DNA from: a virus | IMG/VR virus record: IMGVR_UViG_3300044646_001937 | Location: 1-64,000 of that record | Strand: one strand, 5' to 3' | DNA: 64,000 nucleotides | Shown: positions 54,105-61,759 of the stretch, in pieces | Layout of the letters: every line of letters starts with the position of its first letter | How positions within the stretch are numbered: the stretch's first letter is position 1 | Program-made: the position numbers and the translations under genes | The notes under the pieces: generated by a model | Databases searched by the model: none | Told to the model about the DNA's origin: nothing | The model's input: the letters and a program-made list of their open reading frames with translations, nothing else

Positions 54105-56696
54105 ATGTTCAATCTCGTACAATTTCTACAAAAAAGAGCAGCATCTTCAGGAATACAACCCCTAAAAGAAAAAATAGCTCCTCAAGAGATTAAAGGTATA
54201 GCTCCTGTCGAACAGCTTGGTAAGGTGCCAGAGATTAAGAAAATCGACGAACCAGTAGAGTCTCTCACATCGGCTATTACAGATAAACCTCTTAAGAAGA
54301 TAGCCTATGCTAGGAATACAGGGTTGGCTGATTGTGATGGTTTTCCCTATACTAACACTTACGATGTACTCTTATTAAATAAACTAGGCTACAGTATAGA
54401 TGAGAATAGTTATCTGTTTCTTCCTAGAGGACAAGAAAAAGAAGGTTTGTACTCGTATATAGAAAAGAATGCTGGTGTGCCCAAGATCGTTACTAGAGCT
54501 ATTGATGAAGGAAAAGCGTTCAGTAGTGAGTATCTCAAGAGCATGGATTATAATGTACCAAAGGGTTATGAGATCAAAGGTGATCTATGTTGTCCTGTTG
54601 AGAAGACTAGAAAAGAGGAAAAAGAGTCTCCTGAGAAGACTGCTGTGTTGGGTGCAAAAAATTCAATAAAGCTGATTCCTAAAAACGAAAGAACTTCGTT
54701 AATTCGCTCATACAGAAAACTGTTAGAAAAACAGGATCCAGCAAATAAAAAAGCAATTAGAGCGGCTATGGGGGCCTCGCAAAAGGGTTTAAAGCAGCCA
54801 AAAATAGTTAATATAAATGATAAGCCTCACATACTGCACTACAGAGGAGTCGCAGATAACAATATATCATTATTACAAAAAAACAAGAATTACCAAAAAA
54901 ATAAACCGCTTAAAGATATAGATTATGAGCAACACGTTGTAGATAGTCTATCAGATGGAAAAAATTTATTAATGAGTACCTCTACCGATCCTATGGTTGC
55001 AAAAGGATGGTCTACCCGGCACGGGCAGCGTCCTTCGGGTTATGTAGGTACATATGCTACACCTTTAGAAGACTTAGCTAGATTGCAAAAAACTAAACAA
55101 CAAGGCGCAATGGTTAATAAAACTCCTACAGAGCAAGAAATAACCATAGCCGATGGTGGCAACTTGTTAAAAGCTGCGCCTGTGATGACCGGGTTTACAC
55201 CTAGAAGAGGGCCTGGCTACAGATTAAGAAATACTGAAAAATCGATAGTTTATCCTAAAAAAATAGGGGTTAATTTTTTAGATAAATTAAAAAATGCGCT
55301 AGGGTTAGGTAAGACTGCTGCAGCCGACCCTAGCGCACTAGTGGTCTCAGGTATTCATGGAGACGAGCCTGCTGGAAACATGGCCGCAAAGAAACTAGAG
55401 GACCATGTGGATGTGGTATCTGAAATAAACCCCTCCAATAAACGCAGATTCAGGGGGAAAGACATCAACAGACACTTTGATAAACCTTCAGCAGGAAAGA
55501 AGCAAAAAAACCTATTAGATATTATAAAAGAAAAGAAACCTAGCAGGGTGATATCTCTCCACGAGGACAACGAGGCGGATAAGCCTTATGCGTACAGTTC
55601 AGAGTCTTTAAAAGAAGAAACTAAAGAAGCTTTAAAAGATAAAGATACTGCAGCTAGTGCGCATGGAGACGAGACAGACAATGGAGTAATATCCAAAGGC
55701 AAGAATCCTCCAGACGGTTCTCTAGAGAAAGCTTTAGACAACAGAGGCATAGACAGAGTTACAGTAGAAACTCCAAGTAAAAGCCAGGATATAGATCAGA
55801 GGGTAAAGACTCAACTAGATGTAGTAAAAGGTTTGTTAGATAAAACCAGCGCAGCCACTCACGAACTCAAGAGCTCTAACATCAAAGCTGTAGGATATAA
55901 CAAAGAGGACAAAAGCCTGGACGTAGCTTTCCATAGTGGCGGTAGCTATACCTACAAAGATGTACCCAAGAGTTTGTTTGATCGTATTAAACGGGTAAAG
56001 AGTCCAGGCAAATTCTTCCATAAACATATTAAAAGAGATAACTCTTATAAGTATGAAAAGATGGAAAAAGATTCAGAGTACAAATGGTATAAGAGTAAAG
56101 ATCTCAGTCAGCGTTTGGTAGCTGGCAGACCGTATCCATTTTCATACCTAACAGGAGAAGCTAAAGAACTGTTGGATGCTGTTAAAAATCGAGACTGGGA
56201 AAACTTTAAAGAAGAAGTGGGTGATACCAGCTTTGGAGCTCAAATGCTATTATCTCAAGCTACAGGATTAAATCACCCTGTGTACGCTGATTTGAGTAAA
56301 GCTTGGGCTAGAGAAAAAGTTTGGAAAGATATGTTTAAAGAGAAAGGTAAAGAATACCATCCAAATCATATGCAGGGAGGAAGTAATTACGCCAAGGCTA
56401 GCAAGATTATTAAAGCATTTGCTAGCGCCGGCATTAAAGTAGATCAGCGTGAAGCTGAGCGGTTGGCTAATAAATATACCGGAGGTAAGATGGAAAAGGA
56501 GGCAAGCAAGCAACCACTACTGCCAGGTATTAGGAAATGGATTAAAACCCAACCATTCAACCATGCTGAAGACGCTTATAAGCATGGAAGAATACCCAAG
56601 CACGTAAGAGATGATGTTGTTAGCGGTAGAGCTGCTGAGAAATATAGACCAAAATTTAAAGAAATGCTAGATAATATAAGAAATTCTGGAACATAA
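54105..56696 (+). CDS. Five-domain protein: N-terminal unknown, ART, M14-like, KTSC, MazG-like
   Basis: 863 residues. 60-165: unknown domain (LFLPRGQEKEGLY). ~190-350: ADP-ribosyltransferase R-S-E pattern, LHYRGV (R247), STSTDP (S291) and EQEI (E343, E345). ~410-570: succinylglutamate desuccinylase/M14-like metallohydrolase, GIHGDEPAGN (H418, E421), ISLHEDNE (H486) and VTVETP (E555). ~587-645: KTSC domain, AVGYNKEDKSLDVAF and GKFFHKHI. ~675-740: MazG-like, YLTGEAKEL and EEVGDTSF (EExxE and ExxD). Last ~70 residues: helical tail. Linkers contain KTA/KTSA (KTAVLGA, KTAAADP, KTSAATH). The combination of toxins and nucleotide-acting domains is unusual and could act on host components on injection. 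Confidence 0.82.
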   Translation: MFNLVQFLQKRAASSGIQPLKEKIAPQEIKGIAPVEQLGKVPEIKKIDEPVESLTSAITDKPLKKIAYARNTGLADCDGFPYTNTYDVLLLNKLGYSIDENSYLFLPRGQEKEGLYSYIEKNAGVPKIVTRAIDEGKAFSSEYLKSMDYNVPKGYEIKGDLCCPVEKTRKEEKESPEKTAVLGAKNSIKLIPKNERTSLIRSYRKLLEKQDPANKKAIRAAMGASQKGLKQPKIVNINDKPHILHYRGVADNNISLLQKNKNYQKNKPLKDIDYEQHVVDSLSDGKNLLMSTSTDPMVAKGWSTRHGQRPSGYVGTYATPLEDLARLQKTKQQGAMVNKTPTEQEITIADGGNLLKAAPVMTGFTPRRGPGYRLRNTEKSIVYPKKIGVNFLDKLKNALGLGKTAAADPSALVVSGIHGDEPAGNMAAKKLEDHVDVVSEINPSNKRRFRGKDINRHFDKPSAGKKQKNLLDIIKEKKPSRVISLHEDNEADKPYAYSSESLKEETKEALKDKDTAASAHGDETDNGVISKGKNPPDGSLEKALDNRGIDRVTVETPSKSQDIDQRVKTQLDVVKGLLDKTSAATHELKSSNIKAVGYNKEDKSLDVAFHSGGSYTYKDVPKSLFDRIKRVKSPGKFFHKHIKRDNSYKYEKMEKDSEYKWYKSKDLSQRLVAGRPYPFSYLTGEAKELLDAVKNRDWENFKEEVGDTSFGAQMLLSQATGLNHPVYADLSKAWAREKVWKDMFKEKGKEYHPNHMQGGSNYAKASKIIKAFASAGIKVDQREAERLANKYTGGKMEKEASKQPLLPGIRKWIKTQPFNHAEDAYKHGRIPKHVRDDVVSGRAAEKYRPKFKEMLDNIRNSGT
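56664..56689 (+). repeat. 26-bp repeat, copy 1
   Basis: ATGCTAGATAATATAAGAAA and the rest through TTCTGG recurs at 58564 with one change; here it encodes MLDNIRNSG at the end of the 863-aa protein. Confidence 0.7.
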
Positions 56697-56728
56697 ATCC
56701 CGGTAATAAATTATTTAAATATTTGTGG

Positions 56729-56734
56729 TATAAT
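56729..56734 (+). promoter_or_regulatory. TATAAT -10 box with leaderless start
   Basis: GGTATAATTATTTG with the ATG 8 nt after the box, so a transcript would begin at or one base from the ATG at 56743. Confidence 0.55.
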
Positions 56735-56742
56735 TATTTGTG

Positions 56743-57216
56743 ATGACTAACTTAACTAAAAAAGTGTACATCGAAACAGTGAAATACCTAAAAGACTTGG
56801 GCGTCAAAATACCTGAGCATGAAGTATTTTTTAAGGATAGTTACAGCTGTTCTTATGTAGAGAGGTCCTGGTACGAGATTAATCTGGTGCTGGGGAAATA
56901 TATAACCAACAGAACTGCTAGAAGATTTGTTATGCATGAACTGGTGCATGTAATAGCAGCCCAAAAAAGACTACCAGTCAAATACCGTAAACAGAAAAGT
57001 ATATCCGAGAAATTACCACTTCATTGGCTTTCAGGTCTTCCTGATATAATAAGGCCTTGTGGATATGCTTCTTGGTATGGTAAACTAAGCAATGGTGAAG
57101 AAGCGTTGGCAGAGCTTTTAGGCTGGGTTTATTCTAATGGAAACTTTGGAGAAACTCAGGTACCTGAAGATCTGGCTATCGACTATGAAAAAGCTTTTAA
57201 CTGGTTAAAAAAATAA
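56743..57216 (+). CDS. Zinc metalloprotease-like protein (HExxH)
   Basis: 157 residues. Contains FVMHELVHVIAAQ (HExxH, about residues 65-73) and, downstream, NGEEALAELLGW with a Glu that could be the third zinc ligand, as in gluzincins. ATG 8 nt after a TATAAT box. Possible roles are virion protein processing or host-cell digestion; not established. Confidence 0.72.
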   Translation: MTNLTKKVYIETVKYLKDLGVKIPEHEVFFKDSYSCSYVERSWYEINLVLGKYITNRTARRFVMHELVHVIAAQKRLPVKYRKQKSISEKLPLHWLSGLPDIIRPCGYASWYGKLSNGEEALAELLGWVYSNGNFGETQVPEDLAIDYEKAFNWLKK

Positions 57217-57290
57217 AAACTAAAAAGCTTTAGAGAAAAAAAGCTTTTAACTGGTTAAAAAAATAAAAACTAAAAAGCTTTAGAGAAATC
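57191..57290 (+). repeat. 50-bp tandem duplication over the gene end and terminator
   Basis: Bases 57191-57240 and 57241-57290 are the same apart from their last two to three bases. The unit covers the last codons and stop of the protease gene (NWLKK-stop) and the first half of the terminator hairpin. Confidence 0.85.
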
Positions 57291-57303
57291 TAGAGCTTTT
57301 TTT
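57268..57303 (+). terminator. Terminator
   Basis: AAAAAGCTTTAGA ... TCTAGAGCTTTTT with a GAAA loop and a T-run, at the end of the second copy of the 50-bp duplication. Confidence 0.7.
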
Positions 57304-57320
57304 TAGATATTAGACATTAT

Positions 57321-58574
57321 ATGAATCCAAAATTAAAACCAATATATAATAAGTTAAGAAAAATAATAAATCCTAATTTTGAGAATGGCGTTTTTGGTTC
57401 TGAATTTGCGGGTAAAGCTCGCGAAAAGGGGTTAAGGCTGGTGGAGAACATTATGAGCGATGCCAAGCCTGGGCAATATGTGCAATGGGCCGAACAATTG
57501 GTTAGTAGCAAAGATCCAATACGCCAAAGATTAGGGAAAGTAATGCAAAATATGTTTGCACAGGAAGGAGATCTTAAGACTCATTTTGGTAAAACTCCTA
57601 TTAACGTAAACCCAGTAGACAACAATCCGCATCACTTAAAAGATCTAGCTAAAGAAACTTTAACAAGTAAAAAAGTTAAAGATAACATTGGTGATTTTTC
57701 AGAAGATAAACTGCGTGAGTCTGAATTTTTTCCACATATAGGTCAAACAGAAAGTCTTTATCAATATCTAGATCCTACAAGCAAAAAAAAGCTTACTGCA
57801 ATTTTACAAGAAAAATTTCCTGACGGATATATTGTTAAAAAAAGAAATGCCTCTAACAGTATAGGCAGTCGGGGAAAAAAAGATGCTAAAATATTTTTTT
57901 CAGGAGATCAAAACATTTCTAGTCTAGATAAAATTAAACCCCATCAATTAGACGACTGGATAATTCAGCCAGATAAAAAATTAAAACAAGTAAACCCATT
58001 ATTGCGTAAAATAGATAAAAAGTTTTTTCCTGATAGAGGTACAGGAGCTGATGAATATCGCGTAACAGTTTTAAACGGTAAAGTTGTTCCTTACGCTACA
58101 AAACATAGAGGAAGCTACGCCACAAATATAGCTCAAAGCATATTACCTTTTAGAACACCTGAAATTAGAAAAGTTGAAAGATATGCCCAAGAAGCTTTGG
58201 ATGCTGCACAGCCAGATGCAAGAAAAGGCCATTATGCTTTTGATGTTGGTTTTAACGCAGCTAAAAAACCTACACTAGTAGAAACAAATCCAGGTTATGG
58301 ATCTGTTAACGGACTATATTTTTCAGATCCTACAATACCTGACGCTATAAGAGCTAACATTCAAGAAAAATTACCGTATCATGTGTTAGCCAGAAGAGCA
58401 TTATGGGGTACAGCTGCGCTTGGAGGAGTGGCTGCCGCTGGGGCCGGGGCCTATGGTGCTTCAAAATTGGCCATGTGCAGCGAAGACTACCAGGAGGGGT
58501 TTTTGAAAAGAGCTAGCGAATATGGGTTTGATCAAGAGCAAGCTGTATGGCTGATCAACAGATATGCTGGATAA
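57321..58574 (+). CDS. ATP-grasp-like protein with membrane helix and C-terminal KRA module
   Basis: 417 residues. The N-terminal ~150 residues are helical. About 170-335 resemble an ATP-grasp fold: GYIVKKRNASNSIGSRG, DDWIIQPDKK, DEYRVTVLNGKVVPYATK and HYAFDVGFNAAKKPTLVETNPGYGS, with the Asp and E-x-N metal ligands. A hydrophobic Gly/Ala segment (RALWGTAALGGVAAAGAGAYG) is at ~355-378. The last 29 residues, DYQEGFLKRASEYGFDQEQA onwards, are the same module found at the N-terminus of seven downstream proteins. Substrate unknown. Confidence 0.68.
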   Translation: MNPKLKPIYNKLRKIINPNFENGVFGSEFAGKAREKGLRLVENIMSDAKPGQYVQWAEQLVSSKDPIRQRLGKVMQNMFAQEGDLKTHFGKTPINVNPVDNNPHHLKDLAKETLTSKKVKDNIGDFSEDKLRESEFFPHIGQTESLYQYLDPTSKKKLTAILQEKFPDGYIVKKRNASNSIGSRGKKDAKIFFSGDQNISSLDKIKPHQLDDWIIQPDKKLKQVNPLLRKIDKKFFPDRGTGADEYRVTVLNGKVVPYATKHRGSYATNIAQSILPFRTPEIRKVERYAQEALDAAQPDARKGHYAFDVGFNAAKKPTLVETNPGYGSVNGLYFSDPTIPDAIRANIQEKLPYHVLARRALWGTAALGGVAAAGAGAYGASKLAMCSEDYQEGFLKRASEYGFDQEQAVWLINRYAG

Positions 58575-58589
58575 TATAAGAAATTCTGG
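58564..58589 (+). repeat. 26-bp repeat, copy 2
   Basis: Same as the copy at 56664 with one change, but here in another frame at the end of the 417-aa gene and after its stop, as if a copy of the preceding gene's tail remained here. Confidence 0.7.
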
Positions 58590-58609
58590 CCAAAACAAAT
58601 AAATTAAAA

Positions 58610-58615
58610 TATAAT
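58610..58615 (+). promoter_or_regulatory. TATAAT -10 box with leaderless start
   Basis: TATAATCTTCTGATG: the box is 6 nt before the ATG at 58622, so the start of the mRNA and of translation nearly coincide. Confidence 0.52.
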
Positions 58616-58621
58616 CTTCTG

Positions 58622-58990
58622 ATGGAGCCTCCCAAATCAATAGACTTAAAACAGTATGGTATCGACGTTGGTCTATTGATCAGTGGCTTGTTTGGGGCAA
58701 TACTTCTCACTAGTAAAGGCTCAGCCAACAACCTACCCAGAACCATAAGCAGTCTCGTAGGTGGCGCAGCAAGTGCTAACTATATTACGCCTATTGTAGT
58801 AACTGTGGCTAAGTTGGATGACAGCCACTATCATTATGGTATAGCTTTTCTTTTGGGGTTTTTGGGATTAAAGGGTATTGAGTATTTTAGTAAAAAGTTA
58901 ATTCCTGATCATAAAGAAGAGGAAGAGGTTAAGCCTATTAGAAAGCCAAGAGCTAGAAGAACAACTAAACCCAAAACTAAAACAATATGA
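58622..58990 (+). CDS. Holin-like or virion membrane protein, 122 aa
   Basis: Hydrophobic segments at about residues 15-31, 43-60 and 75-92 with a basic C-terminal tail (PRARRTTKPKTKTI). It shares this tail with the 59368 protein. Could be a holin or a small virion membrane protein. Leaderless-type promoter just upstream. Four-nt overlap with the following gene. Confidence 0.65.
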   Translation: MEPPKSIDLKQYGIDVGLLISGLFGAILLTSKGSANNLPRTISSLVGGAASANYITPIVVTVAKLDDSHYHYGIAFLLGFLGLKGIEYFSKKLIPDHKEEEEVKPIRKPRARRTTKPKTKTI

Positions 58991-59046
58991 ACACACAAGA
59001 ACAAGCGTACGTTGAAGGATTCGTAAAAAGAGCAATGGAATATGGC
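58957..59046 (+). repeat. 90-bp direct repeat, copy 1
   Basis: Covers the tail of the 58622 gene and the start of the 58987 gene. Only two mismatches to copy 2 at 59691. It spans a gene junction, so it reflects duplication of a two-gene unit. Confidence 0.88.
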
Positions 59047-59364
59047 TACAGTCAAGATGAGGCTGTAGAACTACTAAAAGAAGCAAATGCGTTGACTAGA
59101 GCTTTAGCTAGAGGTGCTGTAAAGCCTTCTACTGCAGCCAAAAGATTAAGTGAACTCTACGGGCACAGTAATGCTAATATTCAAAACGTAAGCGTACCCA
59201 CTATCGAACATATAATTAAACACAATACCCCAGGTCTTGGAGTGCACCCAGGAGTTTTACTAGGGCCAGGAGCAGCAGGGAAAAGATATAGAGATCAGCT
59301 TGGTGCTCAAGAAGATTTGCAGCACATTAGGCACTGGATAAAAAATCCAGAACAATTTAGATAA
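58987..59364 (+). CDS. KRA-module protein 1, 125 aa
   Basis: N-terminal 33 residues carry YVEGFVKRAMEYGYSQDEAV and the Leu/Lys continuation; the rest is a small unrecognised domain (KRLSELYGHSNANIQ). The module is discussed under findings as a possible virion-targeting tag. Overlaps the preceding gene by 4 nt. Confidence 0.72.
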   Translation: MNTQEQAYVEGFVKRAMEYGYSQDEAVELLKEANALTRALARGAVKPSTAAKRLSELYGHSNANIQNVSVPTIEHIIKHNTPGLGVHPGVLLGPGAAGKRYRDQLGAQEDLQHIRHWIKNPEQFR

Positions 59365-59367
59365 ACT

Positions 59368-59724
59368 ATGACCCACCTAACCCTAGTCAATGTAATAGCT
59401 AATAGCACCACTGCGTTTAGTGGGCTTGGCTTGTTAATTCATATATTTGGAGATCCTGATAACAGTATCTGGAATAACAGGATGAAAGCTGCTCTGGCTA
59501 AGCTAGGCTTAAGTATTACTACATGTGGTGCTGTAGCTAACTGTATTACACTATCAGCTCCTCCTCCAACCGAAGTTGTACTCAACGTAGGAATTGCTGT
59601 TACATTCTTTTGGCTAAACTGGTGGCAGTTTGAGATGTTTAAAGCTATGCAAAAATCTCACAATGAGTTAAAATCTAAAAAAACCACTAAAAGAACAACT
59701 AAACCCAAAACTAAAACAATATGA
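59368..59724 (+). CDS. Holin-like membrane protein, 118 aa
   Basis: Three hydrophobic segments (about residues 5-24, 42-62, 70-90) and the basic tail RTTKPKTKTI, matching the tail of the 58622 protein, though the rest differs. Presumably the product of an old duplication followed by divergence or replacement of the body. Confidence 0.65.
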   Translation: MTHLTLVNVIANSTTAFSGLGLLIHIFGDPDNSIWNNRMKAALAKLGLSITTCGAVANCITLSAPPPTEVVLNVGIAVTFFWLNWWQFEMFKAMQKSHNELKSKKTTKRTTKPKTKTI

Positions 59725-59780
59725 ACACACAAGAACAAGCATACGTTGAAGGATTCGTAAAAAGAGCCATGGAATATGGC
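59691..59780 (+). repeat. 90-bp direct repeat, copy 2
   Basis: Matches 58957-59046 at all but two positions and lies over the same kind of junction (membrane protein tail to KRA-module start). Confidence 0.88.
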
Positions 59781-60068
59781 TATTCAGAAGATGGGGCTGT
59801 GCAGTTAGCCAAAGAAGCAATGCGAGGCGCAGCTGCTGCTAAACTTGCGATTGGACTCAAAGACAAAGGGCTAGGTGAGTATGCGGTGCGCGCCGGGCGT
59901 GTAAATATCCCAGGCAGAGGGACGCCAGACACGCAGAGATTGGCTGAACTCTTACGTCAAATAAAAGCACATGAGAAAACCTTACCTACAGATTCATCCT
60001 TTTCTCTCGGCCGTGTAAATCTAAAACATCTTGATAACAAGAATGAAGCTTTACGTATGATGCTATAG
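59721..60068 (+). CDS. KRA-module protein 2, 115 aa
   Basis: Starts MNTQEQAYVEGFVKRAMEYG as protein 1; the remaining ~80 residues (LGEYAVRAGRVNIPGRG, TPDTQRLAELLRQIKAHEK) differ. Hence the N-terminal module is shared and the cargo domain is not. Function of the cargo domain unknown. Confidence 0.7.
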   Translation: MNTQEQAYVEGFVKRAMEYGYSEDGAVQLAKEAMRGAAAAKLAIGLKDKGLGEYAVRAGRVNIPGRGTPDTQRLAELLRQIKAHEKTLPTDSSFSLGRVNLKHLDNKNEALRMML

Positions 60069-60105
60069 TCTCATTTAATTTCCATGACCGACTAACCTAA
60101 TCAAT

Positions 60106-60432
60106 ATGACTACAGAACAAGCATACATTGAAGGATTCGTCAAAAGAGCAGCTGAGTACGGTTTTAATGACGAAGAGGCATTTGAAATTCTCAAAGAGGC
60201 TGCAAAAAAAGGTGCACCAAAAGCAGAGCCAGGTTTTAAAAATGACCTTAAAAGATGGGCGAACAATATTAAGGCTAACGCAGAAATTGCTGGCGCTCCC
60301 ACTGAAATCAAACTGAGAGAAGGTGCAAAAAAATTAAAAGAAAAGATGAGAGAAGGAGCAACATCTAGCAAAGATAAACTTAAAAATATCGCTTCAAAAG
60401 GTTTAAAAACAATAGGAAGATTTAAAAGGTAA
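60106..60432 (+). CDS. KRA-module protein 3, 108 aa
   Basis: YIEGFVKRAAEYGFNDEEAF at residues 6-25, followed by a Lys/Ala/Glu-rich basic region (GAKKLKEKMREGATSSKDKL). Likely disordered or DNA-binding; internal virion proteins often look like this. Confidence 0.68.
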   Translation: MTTEQAYIEGFVKRAAEYGFNDEEAFEILKEAAKKGAPKAEPGFKNDLKRWANNIKANAEIAGAPTEIKLREGAKKLKEKMREGATSSKDKLKNIASKGLKTIGRFKR

Positions 60433-60454
60433 TATTGCCCCATATCAAATAATC

Positions 60455-60652
60455 ATGAACACACAAGAACAAGCATACATCAATGGCTTTGTTAAAAGAG
60501 CTAGTGAATGTGGCTTTTCAAACGAAGAAGCTTTAGAGCTGTTGAAGACTAGCAGATGCTGGGAAGGCTATGAGCCTGTTCCTGGTAAAAAGCCATACTC
60601 TAACGACAGCTGCAGACCTAAGGGTAGTAAGCCTAAAGATAGCTCTAAATAA
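60455..60652 (+). CDS. KRA-module protein 4 with a CWxGY-type tail, 65 aa
   Basis: MNTQEQAYINGFVKRASECG start, then CWEGYEPVPGKKPYSNDSCR, a short Cys-containing motif also seen in phage proteins of unknown function. It may bind metal or be a disulfide-containing peptide. Very short. Confidence 0.68.
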   Translation: MNTQEQAYINGFVKRASECGFSNEEALELLKTSRCWEGYEPVPGKKPYSNDSCRPKGSKPKDSSK

Positions 60653-60656
60653 CTAG

Positions 60657-61106
60657 ATGCGGCTAGCTAGTGTTAGATGCGGTATATGCGATAAGGTATG
60701 GCGTGAGCCTTCTCAAAGAATGAGAGAAGGCAAGACCTGCAGTAAAACATGTAGCAGTATCAAAGGCTACCTGAGTGGGGATAGGAAAGAAACAGGTATC
60801 GAACTCAAGCTACAAAGCTTGCTTGTAGATATGCAGATTGAGTTTATTACGCAAAAACCAATCTTAGGTGTAACTATAGCCGATATATTCATCTATCCTA
60901 ATGTAGCTCTATTTGCTGATGGTAAGTATTGGCATCACAGTACTGAGAAGCAGGAGCACAAAGACAGGTCTATTACTCAAAAGCTAAAAAAAGGCGGGTA
61001 TATAGTTTTAAGGCTTGAAGAGGATGAAATAAATAAAGATATTGAAACTGTAAGAAAGAAAGTGACTCATGCATACAGTTGTCGTAAAATAGAAAAGAAA
61101 CTTTAA
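60657..61106 (+). CDS. Vsr-like (PD-(D/E)XK) endonuclease with zinc finger, 149 aa
   Basis: N-terminal RCGICDKVWREPSQRMREGKTCSKTC gives a Cys4 zinc finger. Residues ~55-130 (ELKLQSLLVDMQIEFITQ, then ADIFIYPNVALFADGKYWHH and GGYIVLRLEEDEI) match the Vsr/DUF559 nuclease fold, with the metal-binding Asp in VTIADIF. Free-standing versions in phages include homing endonucleases of the I-Bth0305I type. It interrupts a row of virion-type genes, so it may be mobile. No intron was seen. Confidence 0.72.
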   Translation: MRLASVRCGICDKVWREPSQRMREGKTCSKTCSSIKGYLSGDRKETGIELKLQSLLVDMQIEFITQKPILGVTIADIFIYPNVALFADGKYWHHSTEKQEHKDRSITQKLKKGGYIVLRLEEDEINKDIETVRKKVTHAYSCRKIEKKL

Positions 61107-61122
61107 ACAACCTACCAAACCT

Positions 61123-61395
61123 ATGGATATTCTAGACAAGTTGATAGCAAGCTCTAGCGATTTACATACTGTAGTTCCTCAAAACATTAACATATATTTC
61201 GATACTTTAAGAACTCCTGAAGAGAACGAGGAATATCAAAGACAGCTAGCAGAAGCTGCAAAAAAAGAATCAATGGAAGCTGCAAAGAAACATCTAGAAA
61301 AACTGATAGAGAATAACAAAATTGTCGATGAACAGACTAATGCTGTACTAAGCCCAGATTCAAAAGGAGTACCATTCGTAGATTTAATCTTCTAG
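61123..61395 (+). CDS. Hypothetical protein, 90 aa
   Basis: Helical with EKEENEEYQRQLAEAAKKESMEAAKKHLEKL-like alanine-rich coiled-coil (about residues 33-68, only described here). Not recognised. Confidence 0.58.
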   Translation: MDILDKLIASSSDLHTVVPQNINIYFDTLRTPEENEEYQRQLAEAAKKESMEAAKKHLEKLIENNKIVDEQTNAVLSPDSKGVPFVDLIF

Positions 61396-61397
61396 TC

Positions 61398-61754
61398 ATG
61401 CCATTCAAATCAAACGCTCAAAGAAGATGGATGTACGCTAACGAGCCAGAAATGGCTAAAAAATGGAGCGAGCATACACCCAAAGGAGCTAAACTTCCAG
61501 AACACGTAAAACATAAAAAAGCACATATGAACACACAAGAACAAGCATACATCAACGGATTCCTCAAAAGAGCTAGCGAATATGGTCTCTCTGAAGAGCA
61601 GGCAATTGCTATCTATAAACAAGCAATGGTAGAGCCTAGCTTGATGGGTAAGAAAGCTCCAATGAAGCCTACCACTCCTGCTAAACCAGTTCTTCCTAAG
61701 AAGCCAATGATCCCTAACGAGGCAGATCAAAACGACGTTGCAGGATATAGATAA
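61398..61754 (+). CDS. KRA-module protein 5, with an internal module, 118 aa
   Basis: Begins MPFKSNAQRRWMYANEPEMA, a start I recognise from small virion-associated phage proteins, and the KRA module (AYINGFLKRASEYGLSEEQA) appears at about residues 50-69, i.e. internal. The C-terminal part is Pro/Lys-rich. So two small tags are joined in one protein. Confidence 0.68.
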   Translation: MPFKSNAQRRWMYANEPEMAKKWSEHTPKGAKLPEHVKHKKAHMNTQEQAYINGFLKRASEYGLSEEQAIAIYKQAMVEPSLMGKKAPMKPTTPAKPVLPKKPMIPNEADQNDVAGYR

Positions 61755-61759
61755 CATAT

